A stretch of 5,149 nucleotides of DNA from an uncultured Kiloniellales bacterium (GCA_937974415.1 CALJXB010000178.1:1-5149), one strand, 5' to 3'. Counted from the stretch's first letter, positions 1 to 5,123 are shown. The notes: generated from the letters alone by a model not told the origin. Translations and numbers: made by a program.

Positions 1-852
1 GACCTTGCCCGTCAGGCCGTGCAGCGTTTCGCCACCCAAGAGGACTTAACACTAGCGGAATGCACGATCGAGGAGCGCGAGGAGTATGAGCCACATATCG
101 CGGCCGGCAGCGTCGTTTTCGCCGGTGCCGACTATATCCGCGTCTTGAGCGAGGCCGAAAAGGAGGCTGACGTCATCCTCTGGGATGGCGGCAACAACGA
201 CTTTCCCTTCATTCGCCCTGATTTCCACATCGTGTTGGCCGATGCCCTGCGGCCGGGTCAGGAAACGACCCACCACCCGGGCGAGACGGTTCTACGAATG
301 GCCGACGTGCTGGTCATCGCCAAGACGGACGCTGCGCCCAAGCAGGACATCGCGCGTGTCGCCGAGGCGCTCAGCGCCATAAATCCGGCCGCACCCATCG
401 TCCGCGCCGCCTCGCCGGTAACCCTCGACGATCCGGACATGGTTCGCGGTCGGCGTGTCCTGGTCGTCGAAGACGGCCCGACCATCACCCATGGCGGAAT
501 GGGCTATGGCGCGGGCACGATTGCAGCCCGTGCTGCCGGCGCAGCAGAAATCCTCGACCCTCGCGGCTGCGCGGTCCCCGAAATCGCCTCGATCTATGAC
601 CAATACCCCCATATTGGGGCGGTTCTGCCGGCCCTTGGGTACGGCGAAGCACAGATCGAGGGGCTCGCCCAGACCATCAGGGCCAGCGAGGCCGATATTG
701 TGATCGCGGCGACACCGATCGATCTCGGCGCTTTGATCCAAGTAAACAAACCCATCGTGCGGGCGCGCTACGAGTTCGCCGAGACCGGCGAGCCTTCGCT
801 CGGCGGCTTGGTGGACGACTATCTGGCCCGCGCCGGCGTCTTGGGCGATTAA
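1..852 (+). CDS. COG2403-family predicted GTPase, cyclic 2,3-diphosphoglycerate synthetase-like (5' partial)
   Basis: The reading frame is open from the first base and ends at TAA 850-852, so only the C-terminal 283 residues are visible. A GTG at 19 is not the start, because the residues before it (DLARQ) continue the conserved block leading into VQRFAT. From memory, the family is about 440 residues long, so roughly 150 are missing, including the expected P-loop (GKS-type). Visible family blocks are TIEEREEYEPHI (about 22-33), WDGGNNDFPF (61-70), a G4-like segment VIAKTD (105-110), EDGPTITHGG (157-166) followed by GYGAG, and YPHIGAVLPALGYGE near 202-216. The archaeal relative makes cyclic 2,3-diphosphoglycerate with ATP; the role of bacterial members is unclear, and production of that solute here is not implied. 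The protein looks cytosolic, with no membrane segment. It is probably cotranscribed with the carbamate kinase that starts 3 nt after its stop. Family assignment is firm; function is not. Confidence 0.88.
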   Translation, partial: DLARQAVQRFATQEDLTLAECTIEEREEYEPHIAAGSVVFAGADYIRVLSEAEKEADVILWDGGNNDFPFIRPDFHIVLADALRPGQETTHHPGETVLRMADVLVIAKTDAAPKQDIARVAEALSAINPAAPIVRAASPVTLDDPDMVRGRRVLVVEDGPTITHGGMGYGAGTIAARAAGAAEILDPRGCAVPEIASIYDQYPHIGAVLPALGYGEAQIEGLAQTIRASEADIVIAATPIDLGALIQVNKPIVRARYEFAETGEPSLGGLVDDYLARAGVLGD

Positions 853-855
853 GCG

Positions 856-1785
856 TTGCGGGTCGTCATCGCCCTCGGAGGCAACGCTCTGGTCCGTCGC
901 GAAGAGCCGCCGGAGGCGAGCGTCATGCAGCGCAACATCGCGGCTGTGGCGCCTGGCCTCGCTGAAATCGCGGCCCAACACGAGGTGATCTTCACCCACG
1001 GCAACGGGCCGCAGATTGGCTTGTTGGCGATGCAGGCCGAAGCCTACTCGAAAGTGCCGCCCTACCCTTTGGATGTCCTGGGGGCGGAAACCGAAGGCAT
1101 GATCGGCTATCTGGTCGAACGGGAACTCGAAAGCCACCTCTCGGGGCGGACGATTTGCAGCCTCCTCACCCGCGTCGTTGTCGATCCGCAGGATCCGGCG
1201 TTCGACGCGCCGGACAAGCCGATCGGTCCGGTCTACGATCGCACGACCGCGCGCGAGCTTGCCGCTCGAAGAGGGTGGACGGTGGCGCCGGACGGAAACA
1301 GTTACCGCCGGGTCGTTGCATCGCCCCTGCTGCAAAGAATCTTGGAGATCCATGCCATTCGCCTGCTGGTCGAACAGGGAGTGACCGTCGTCTGCGCCGG
1401 CGGCGGCGGAATTCCGATCGTGCTCGCGGACGGCGGCACGCTCACCGGCGTGGAGGCGGTGATCGATAAGGACTGGACAAGTGCTCTCTTGGCCCGGGAA
1501 CTGCAGGCCGACGTCCTGCTCTCGCTAACCGACGTGGACGCTGTCTACCGCGACTGGGGCACAGCAGACCAGAAGCCGATCCGCAGCGCCGACCCGTCGG
1601 CGCTTCGAGCCCTCGAGTTTGCACCCGGATCGATGGGCCCCAAGGTAGCCGCCGCCTGCGCGTTTGCCGAAACCGCGGGCGGCTTTGCCGGCATTGGCCG
1701 GATTGACGCGGCTTCGGCGATCCTCCAACAACAGGCCGGCACGATCGTAACCCGCGAGGCGCTCGGCATCACGTTAGGGGCATAG
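856..1785 (+). CDS. arcC: Carbamate kinase
   Basis: This enzyme catalyses the reversible transfer of phosphate between carbamoyl phosphate and ADP, giving ATP, ammonia and CO2 in the catabolic direction; it is cytosolic. The 309 residues match the usual family length (about 300-315) and cover one amino-acid-kinase domain. Visible motifs are ALGGNAL (6-12), THGNGPQIG (47-55), KVPPYPLDVLGAETEGMIGY (66-85), DKPIGPVYD (120-128), CAGGGGIPIV (180-189), AVIDKD with the conserved lysine (201-206), a DVDAVY block (226-231) and GSMGPKV (258-264). The start is TTG at 856: the preceding in-frame codons are TAA and GCG, and the next possible starts would remove the GGNAL phosphate-binding loop. No clear Shine-Dalgarno sequence precedes it, so translation is probably coupled to the upstream COG2403 gene. 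No arginine deiminase or ornithine carbamoyltransferase is in the window, so the source of carbamoyl phosphate is unknown. It could also work in purine or creatinine-type carbamoyl catabolism. Confidence 0.96.
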   Translation: MRVVIALGGNALVRREEPPEASVMQRNIAAVAPGLAEIAAQHEVIFTHGNGPQIGLLAMQAEAYSKVPPYPLDVLGAETEGMIGYLVERELESHLSGRTICSLLTRVVVDPQDPAFDAPDKPIGPVYDRTTARELAARRGWTVAPDGNSYRRVVASPLLQRILEIHAIRLLVEQGVTVVCAGGGGIPIVLADGGTLTGVEAVIDKDWTSALLARELQADVLLSLTDVDAVYRDWGTADQKPIRSADPSALRALEFAPGSMGPKVAAACAFAETAGGFAGIGRIDAASAILQQQAGTIVTREALGITLGA

Positions 1786-1797
1786 GGCCGATCGGCC
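1786..1797. repeat. 12-bp perfect palindrome directly after the arcC stop
   Basis: GGCCGATCGGCC reads identically on both strands and begins at the base after the TAG of the carbamate kinase gene. As RNA it could form only a GGCC/GGCC stem of 4 bp with a GATC loop, and no T-run follows, so it is not a convincing intrinsic terminator. It may help stabilise the 3' end or be chance in GC-rich DNA. Confidence 0.35.
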
Positions 1798-1825
1798 ACC
1801 ATCTCCTCCCCTGACGTCGTGAATA

Positions 1826-1839
1826 TTGACTCAAATCAA
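1826..1839 (+). promoter_or_regulatory. FNR/FixK-type operator (TTGAC-N4-ATCAA)
   Basis: The 14-mer TTGACTCAAATCAA fits the FNR/FixK/Anr consensus TTGAY-N4-RTCAA at every defined position and is followed by GG, as is common in alphaproteobacterial sites. Exactly 22 nt after its end lies TAGTTT (1862-1867), which keeps the TA...T of a -10 element. That is the geometry of a class II promoter, with the activator centred near -41.5, and predicts a start near 1873. The box lies 40 bp downstream of arcC and about 390 bp upstream of the next start codon, so it probably drives rightward transcription through the structured interval into the nicotinate phosphoribosyltransferase gene. Binding by FNR, FixK or Dnr cannot be told apart from sequence. 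Confidence 0.72.
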
Positions 1840-1861
1840 GGTGGTGTCCCCGGCGGGCGTC

Positions 1862-1867
1862 TAGTTT
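1862..1867 (+). promoter_or_regulatory. Possible -10 element of the FNR-type promoter
   Basis: TAGTTT agrees with TATAAT at positions 1, 2 and 6 and sits precisely 22 nt beyond the FNR box at 1826-1839, where the -10 of a class II FNR promoter is expected. Transcription would begin near 1873. The hexamer alone is weak; the support comes from the spacing. Confidence 0.42.
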
Positions 1868-2004
1868 TGGATCTGTCCCGGCGAGGAGCCCAGCTGGAAT
1901 GATCAGGTGGTGAACTGCCTCCAAGTGAGACAGGGAACCGCGCTGACAGATTTCCGGGAGAGCGATGATACGCTGGGACGAGGCCCGCAGCCGAATCCTG
2001 CGTG

Positions 2005-2029
2005 CGCCCACGGGGGAGACCCCAGGGTG
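2005..2029 (+). other. Stem-loop with GNRA (GAGA) tetraloop
   Basis: Pairs are C2005-G2029, G2006-U2028, then 2007-2009 with 2025-2027, a small internal loop (2010-2011 opposite 2024), and GGGG 2012-2015 with CCCC 2020-2023, closed by the GAGA tetraloop 2016-2019. GNRA tetraloops are typical of folded RNAs. No T-run follows, so it is not an intrinsic terminator. It is the most RNA-like element in the interval. Confidence 0.35.
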
Positions 2030-2038
2030 GTGGAGGGT

Positions 2039-2071
2039 TCGGCGCGGGTCGTATTTTTGCGTCCCTGCCGG
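2039..2071 (+). other. Long imperfect stem-loop with TTTT loop
   Basis: Positions 2039-2044 pair with 2066-2071, C2045 bulges, 2046-2048 pair with 2063-2065, T2049 faces T2062, and 2050-2053 pair with 2058-2061, leaving a TTTT loop (2054-2057). That makes 14 pairs, three of them G-U. No poly-T follows it, so it is not a standard terminator. Confidence 0.33.
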
Positions 2072-2143
2072 CAAGCCGTCCTCCTCCTTCGCGAAACTGC
2101 GGCTAAACCCAGTCCAGTTCCCGTGTCACAGTCGAACAAAATC

Positions 2144-2157
2144 TTGACCTGCGTCAT
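2144..2157 (+). promoter_or_regulatory. Degenerate FNR/FixK-like operator upstream of nicotinate phosphoribosyltransferase
   Basis: TTGACCTGCGTCAT differs from the FNR/FixK consensus TTGAY-N4-RTCAA only at the last base (T for A). With class II geometry, transcription would start near 2191 and give a 35-nt leader containing the GGAG at 2211-2214 before the ATG at 2226, which is a sensible arrangement. The hexamer in the -10 position (CAGTCT, 2180-2185) is poor. It may be a second, weaker oxygen-responsive promoter or an operator modulating transcription from the promoter at 1826-1867. Confidence 0.45.
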
Positions 2158-2181
2158 TGAGCGGCCCGATCAGGACCTGCA

Positions 2182-2198
2182 GTCTCCCGGGGTGAGAC
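2182..2198 (+). other. Small stem-loop ahead of the nicotinate phosphoribosyltransferase start
   Basis: GTCTC (2182-2186) is complementary to GAGAC (2194-2198), with a 7-nt loop. It lies 12 nt upstream of the GGAG ribosome-binding sequence, so in a long transcript it could affect access to that site. If transcription starts near 2191, only one arm would be in the RNA. Confidence 0.25.
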
Positions 2199-2210
2199 CT
2201 CCCGTTTATT

Positions 2211-2214
2211 GGAG
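2211..2214 (+). promoter_or_regulatory. Ribosome-binding site for nicotinate phosphoribosyltransferase
   Basis: GGAG lies 11 nt before the ATG at 2226, slightly farther than ideal. It supports this ATG, because no other ATG occurs in frame before the conserved LLLTDLYELNM block. Confidence 0.5.
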
Positions 2215-2225
2215 AACGCACGCAA

Positions 2226-3662
2226 ATGCTGGCCCCCAATCGCCTTCAGAGCTGTCGCGCGCCCAACGGGACGGAGCGCGGCAACCCGAGATCCAAAGTA
2301 GGCAAACGGGAGTTCCCATTCGATCCCGGCGCCAGCTTGCTGCTGACCGATCTCTACGAGCTCAACATGGTCCAGGCTTATCTGGACGCTGGCATGACGG
2401 ACACGGCGGTGTTCGAGTTCTTCGTCCGAAAGCTACCCGCCTCCCGTGGCTTCCTCATGGCCGCCGGTCTCGAGCAGGCGGTGGCGTTCCTGAAGACAGC
2501 GCGAGTCAGCGAGGCGGAACAGCGATGGCTGGCCGAGAGCGGGCGTTTCCGAGACAACACGCTCGACTACCTAGCCGACTTCCACTTCACGGGCGATCTG
2601 CACGCCATGCCCGAAGGCACGGTATTCTTCCCGGATGAGCCGATTGCGCGTATCACAGCGCCCCTGCCCGAGGCGCAGCTGTTGGAATCGCGCCTGATCA
2701 ACCTGCTGCATTTTCAAACGGTGATCGCCTCGAAGGCCGCCCGCATGGTTCTCGCCTCCCAGGACAGGGCCCTGGTCGACTTCGGCCTGCGCCGCGCGCA
2801 CGGTTCGGAAGCGGGGTTGCTGGCAGCTCGGGCGAGCTACATCGCCGGCTTTGCCGCCAGCGCAACCACTCCCGCCGAGTGGCTCTACGGCGTTCCCATC
2901 ACCGGCACCATGGCCCACTCCTTTATTCAGGCGCACGATGACGAGGCTGCGGCGTTCCTGGCCTTCGCGCGCTCGCGGCCGGACAACGTGGTCCTCCTGC
3001 TCGACACCTATGACACGGAAACTGCCGCCCATTCGGTCGTCCGCATCGCGCCAATCCTCGCCGGCGAGGGAATTGAATTGCGCGGCGTGCGTCTGGACAG
3101 CGGAGATCTGGCGGAGGAGGCTCGTTTGGTGCGAGGAATTCTCGACCGCGGCGGTTTGACCTCGGTGCAAATCTTCGCCAGCGGCGGCGTCGACGAAGAC
3201 TTGCTGCAGCGCTACGCATCGCAGAATGCGCCGATCGACGGCTACGGAATCGGCACCAGCCTGACCACATCCTCGGATGCGCCCGCGCTGGACTGCGCTT
3301 ACAAGCTGCAGGAGTACTCCGGGCAACCCAAGCGCAAACTCTCGACCGGCAAGGCCACCTGGCCGGGCCGCAAGCAGGTCTTCCGGCGTTACGGCTCGGA
3401 CGGAACCATGGTCGGCGACGTGCTGACTCTGGAGGGCCAAGCAGGAGACGGCGAGGCCTTGATCCAGCCGGTGCTGATAAACGGCAAGCGAATACAGCCG
3501 GAACCCGATCTGCAAGACTCCCGGGCCCATGCCGCTTCCCAGCTCGATCTCTTGCCGCCCCATCTCAAGCGGCTGGAAAGCGCACCGGCCTATCCGGTCA
3601 TGGTCGCGGAGTCCGTGAAGGCGCTGGCCGAGCAAGCGGATAGCGTTCGGCCAGGCTCCTAG
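2226..3662 (+). CDS. pncB: Nicotinate phosphoribosyltransferase (NAPRTase)
   Basis: This enzyme joins nicotinate to PRPP, with ATP hydrolysis, to form nicotinate mononucleotide, the first step of the Preiss-Handler route of NAD salvage; it is cytosolic. The 478 residues match the COG1488 family (about 400-500). Visible motifs are LLLTDLYELNMVQAYL (38-53), FEFFVRKLPASRGFLMAAGLE (63-83), LLHFQTVIASKAARM (160-174), DFGLRRAHG (185-193), TGTMAHSF (227-233) with the likely phosphorylated catalytic His231, GVRLDSGDL (287-295), FASGGVDE (317-324) and GIGTSLTTS (341-349). Residues 1-36 are basic and polar, precede the conserved core, and match nothing I know. ATG 2226 is the only ATG before the core, though a TTG at 2337 could serve if the extension is not translated. 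An FNR-like box and a structured interval lie upstream, suggesting oxygen-dependent expression. Its stop shares the CTAG at 3659-3662 with the convergent malic enzyme gene. Confidence 0.95.
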   Translation: MLAPNRLQSCRAPNGTERGNPRSKVGKREFPFDPGASLLLTDLYELNMVQAYLDAGMTDTAVFEFFVRKLPASRGFLMAAGLEQAVAFLKTARVSEAEQRWLAESGRFRDNTLDYLADFHFTGDLHAMPEGTVFFPDEPIARITAPLPEAQLLESRLINLLHFQTVIASKAARMVLASQDRALVDFGLRRAHGSEAGLLAARASYIAGFAASATTPAEWLYGVPITGTMAHSFIQAHDDEAAAFLAFARSRPDNVVLLLDTYDTETAAHSVVRIAPILAGEGIELRGVRLDSGDLAEEARLVRGILDRGGLTSVQIFASGGVDEDLLQRYASQNAPIDGYGIGTSLTTSSDAPALDCAYKLQEYSGQPKRKLSTGKATWPGRKQVFRRYGSDGTMVGDVLTLEGQAGDGEALIQPVLINGKRIQPEPDLQDSRAHAASQLDLLPPHLKRLESAPAYPVMVAESVKALAEQADSVRPGS

Positions 3663-3673
3663 TCTACCTGGTC
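3649..3673. repeat. Inverted repeat spanning two overlapping convergent stop codons
   Basis: GGCCAGG (3649-3655) pairs with CCTGGTC (3667-3673) through 7 pairs, one of them G-U, around an 11-nt loop. The loop contains the CTAG (3659-3662) that supplies the TAG stops of both convergent genes. No T-run follows on either strand in the transcribed direction, so it is not a canonical terminator, but it is the only candidate structure at this junction. Confidence 0.35.
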
Positions 3674-4987
3674 AGAAAAGAGGGCCCGGCTCGCCTCGCG
3701 TGCCGCCGAGACCGTCTGCAGCGCCTGCTCGAAGAGCTCTTGGTGGGACAGTCTCAATTCCGCCAGCCCCTGCTCCTGCGCCTTTTCGCCGACCGCCGCC
3801 GCGATGGCGGCGGCCAGCTCCATCTCGTCCATGCTGGGCAGGATGTGGTCGTCGGCGAGACCCTCCGCCTCGGCGAAGCCGGCCAGCGCGAGGGCGCCCG
3901 AGAAGGCCATCTCGTCGGTGATGGCCCTGGCCCGCACGTCCAGGACACCGCGGAACAGGCCCGGGAAGACCAGCGAGTTGTTGAGCTGATTGGCGAAGTC
4001 GCTGCGCCCCGTGGCGACGATTCGGGCGCCGGCGTCCTTGGCCTCCCAGGGCCAGATTTCCGGCACCGGATTGGCGCAGGCGAAGACGATCGCATCCGGC
4101 GCCATGGCCTTGACCCACTGGGGCTGGATAAGGTTCGGGCCTGACTGGGAGAAGGCAATACAGACATCGGCGCCCTTGAAGGCCTGCCCCGGCTCGCCCG
4201 TCAGCCCGTCGGCGTTGCTGTTCAGGCAGACCTGCCACTTGTCGTAAAAGTCCGCCTGTCGGGCGTCGATGTCCTGACGCCCCGCGTGCAGGAGTCCCTC
4301 GCTGTCGCAGCCAACGATGGCCCGAGGGTCGACGCCCATGCTGGTCAGCAGGCGATAAACCGAGACGTTGGCGGCGCCCATCCCGAACATGACGATGCGG
4401 ATTTGGCCCAGGTCCTTGTCGACGAGCTTGAGCGCGTTCATGAGGCCCGCCGCCACCGCGGTGGCCGTGCCCTGCTGGTCGTCGTGCCAAACCGGGATGC
4501 CGAGGCCGTCGCGCAGCCGGTCCAGCACCCTGAAGCATTTGGGCTGGGCGATATCTTCGAGATTGATGCCGCCGAACGAGGGCGCCACCAGCTCGACCGT
4601 TCGGACGATGTCGTCGGGCGCCTGGGAGTCGAGGCACAAGGGCACTGCATCGACGCCGCCCAGATACTTGAACAGCAGGGCCTTGCCCTCCATGACGGGC
4701 AGGCCGGCTTCCGGGCCGATGTTGCCGAGACCGAGCACGCGCGAGCCGTCCGAGACGACGGCGATGGTGTTGGCCTTGTTGGTGTGCGCGTAAACCAGCT
4801 CGGGATCATCGACGATCGCCCGGCAAGGGGCCGCGACGCCCGGCGTGTACCAGACCGCGAAATCCTCCCGGCCGCGGATCGGGCATTTCGGCATCATCTG
4901 GACCTTGCCGCGATAAAGTGCGTGCCGGCGCAACGCTTCGGCGTCCGGACTCGACCCCTCGGATGATCGCTCCGTCTGATCTGACAT
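3659..4987 (-). CDS. Malic enzyme (oxaloacetate-decarboxylating malate dehydrogenase), single-domain form
   Basis: This enzyme oxidatively decarboxylates malate to pyruvate and CO2, reducing NAD or NADP, with Mg or Mn; it is cytosolic. The 442 residues match the short bacterial and archaeal form; the phosphotransacetylase-like C-terminal domain of MaeB-type enzymes (about 750 residues) is absent, and the stop is followed at once by the neighbouring gene. Visible motifs are VWYTPGVA with the conserved tyrosine (45-52), NIGPEAGLPVMEGKALLFK with the catalytic lysine near 102 (89-107), GGINLEDI with metal-binding acids 144-145 (139-146), PVWHDDQQGTA (165-175), the nucleotide-binding FGMGAAN (201-207), FACANPVPE (302-310) and SDFANQLNNSLVFPG (329-343). 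Coenzyme preference cannot be read safely. The ATG is supported by AGGAGA (complement of 4996-5001) 8 nt upstream. It converges on the nicotinate phosphoribosyltransferase gene with overlapping stops. Use of maeB or tme as a symbol would be guesswork. Confidence 0.95.
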   Translation of the reverse strand: MSDQTERSSEGSSPDAEALRRHALYRGKVQMMPKCPIRGREDFAVWYTPGVAAPCRAIVDDPELVYAHTNKANTIAVVSDGSRVLGLGNIGPEAGLPVMEGKALLFKYLGGVDAVPLCLDSQAPDDIVRTVELVAPSFGGINLEDIAQPKCFRVLDRLRDGLGIPVWHDDQQGTATAVAAGLMNALKLVDKDLGQIRIVMFGMGAANVSVYRLLTSMGVDPRAIVGCDSEGLLHAGRQDIDARQADFYDKWQVCLNSNADGLTGEPGQAFKGADVCIAFSQSGPNLIQPQWVKAMAPDAIVFACANPVPEIWPWEAKDAGARIVATGRSDFANQLNNSLVFPGLFRGVLDVRARAITDEMAFSGALALAGFAEAEGLADDHILPSMDEMELAAAIAAAVGEKAQEQGLAELRLSHQELFEQALQTVSAAREASRALFSDQVD

Positions 4988-4995
4988 GGCCAGGG

Positions 4996-5001
4996 TCTCC
5001 T
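4996..5001 (-). promoter_or_regulatory. Ribosome-binding site of the malic enzyme gene
   Basis: On the minus strand this reads AGGAGA, a strong Shine-Dalgarno match, 8 nt before the ATG whose A is at 4987. It fixes the start codon. Confidence 0.75.
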
Positions 5002-5025
5002 GCCCACTCTGATGGTGGTTGCTTT

Positions 5026-5044
5026 GTGCCTAGTTCGTCGGCAC
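5026..5044. repeat. Short inverted repeat in the malic enzyme upstream region
   Basis: GTGCC (5026-5030) and GGCAC (5040-5044) are perfect complements around a 9-nt loop. They lie between the FNR-like palindrome and the malic enzyme start. It could be an operator half-site pair or a leader hairpin, but 5-bp arms are common by chance. Confidence 0.25.
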
Positions 5045-5050
5045 TGCGCC

Positions 5051-5064
5051 GTGATCTGGATCAG
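5051..5064 (+). promoter_or_regulatory. FNR/CRP-type palindromic operator between divergent genes
   Basis: GTGATCTGGATCAG keeps the TGAT-N4-ATCA core of the FNR/FixK site, with the outer T and A both replaced by G. Its core resembles the idealised FNR site TTGATCTGGATCAA. It also has the GTGA-N6-TCA spacing of CRP-like sites, so the regulator could be FNR, FixK or CRP. Exactly 22 nt to its right lies TATGAT (5087-5092), giving a class II promoter that points rightward with a start near 5099. No comparable -10 is seen on the malic enzyme side (the best is TAGGCA, complement of 5027-5032), though the site could affect both genes. Confidence 0.58.
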
Positions 5065-5086
5065 CTTTTGCCCGGCAGGGCAACGC

Positions 5087-5092
5087 TATGAT
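5087..5092 (+). promoter_or_regulatory. -10 element of a rightward promoter
   Basis: TATGAT matches TATAAT at five of six positions and is placed exactly 22 nt beyond the FNR/CRP-like palindrome. The predicted start near 5099 lies just before the GGGGAGG at 5102-5108, which would leave a short leader for a gene starting at 5124 or beyond the window. Confidence 0.52.
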
Positions 5093-5123
5093 GAAATGCA
5101 TGGGGAGGTCCTCGTCAAAACAC

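Larger units (their letters stand above)
1873..2143 (+). other. Non-coding, hairpin-rich interval: candidate structured leader or small RNA
   Basis: I find no convincing protein gene between the predicted FNR-type start and the second FNR-like box. The interval instead holds a run of stem-loops on the + strand: 1961-1974 (AGCG/CGCT, 4 bp), 1986-2002 (CGCAG/CTGCG, 5 bp, 7-nt loop), 2005-2029 (9 pairs closed by a GAGA tetraloop) and 2039-2071 (14 pairs including G-U, with one bulge and one mismatch). A TTCGCGAA palindrome lies at 2088-2095. The open frames here (GTG 1907, ATG 1965) show lower third-position GC than the flanking genes and no recognisable domain. It may be a long 5' leader of the nicotinate phosphoribosyltransferase mRNA, a separate small RNA, or decayed sequence. 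Hairpins arise easily in GC-rich DNA, so the call is tentative. Confidence 0.3.

Noticed and set aside
292..1353. Long antisense open frame (353 codons) across the COG2403 and carbamate kinase genes
   Set aside because: Two well-conserved genes occupy the other strand, and its translation shows no family motif. High-GC coding DNA commonly leaves such shadows open.
1786..1810. Intrinsic terminator after arcC
   Set aside because: The GGCCGATCGGCC palindrome gives only a 4-bp stem and the following bases are C-rich, not a T-run.
1769..2074. Antisense 101-codon ORF covering the interval after arcC
   Set aside because: It overlaps the arcC end and the FNR box, has no clear start signal, and resembles nothing known. 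Conservation data would be needed to revive it.
1965..2147. Possible 60-codon ORF (ATG 1965, GGGAG just upstream) in the hairpin-rich interval
   Set aside because: The Shine-Dalgarno spacing is only 4 nt, the composition is Arg/Ser/Pro-rich without a clear fold, and its stop runs into the FNR-like box. A real small protein is not excluded, but support is too thin.
1907..2638. Open frame of 243 codons from GTG 1907 running into the nicotinate phosphoribosyltransferase gene in another frame
   Set aside because: Its second half is an out-of-frame reading of a certain gene. In the first part about two-thirds of codons end in G or C by hand count, against about 80% in a sample of the true gene, and no domain is recognisable.
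2571..3635. Antisense open frame (354 codons) opposite nicotinate phosphoribosyltransferase
   Set aside because: The sense strand encodes all the conserved motifs of that enzyme; the antisense translation is Gly/Gln/Arg/Val-rich noise.
4286..4966. Open frame of 226 codons opposite the malic enzyme gene
   Set aside because: It is a codon-shadow of the malic enzyme on the other strand, with no domain or ribosome-binding support.
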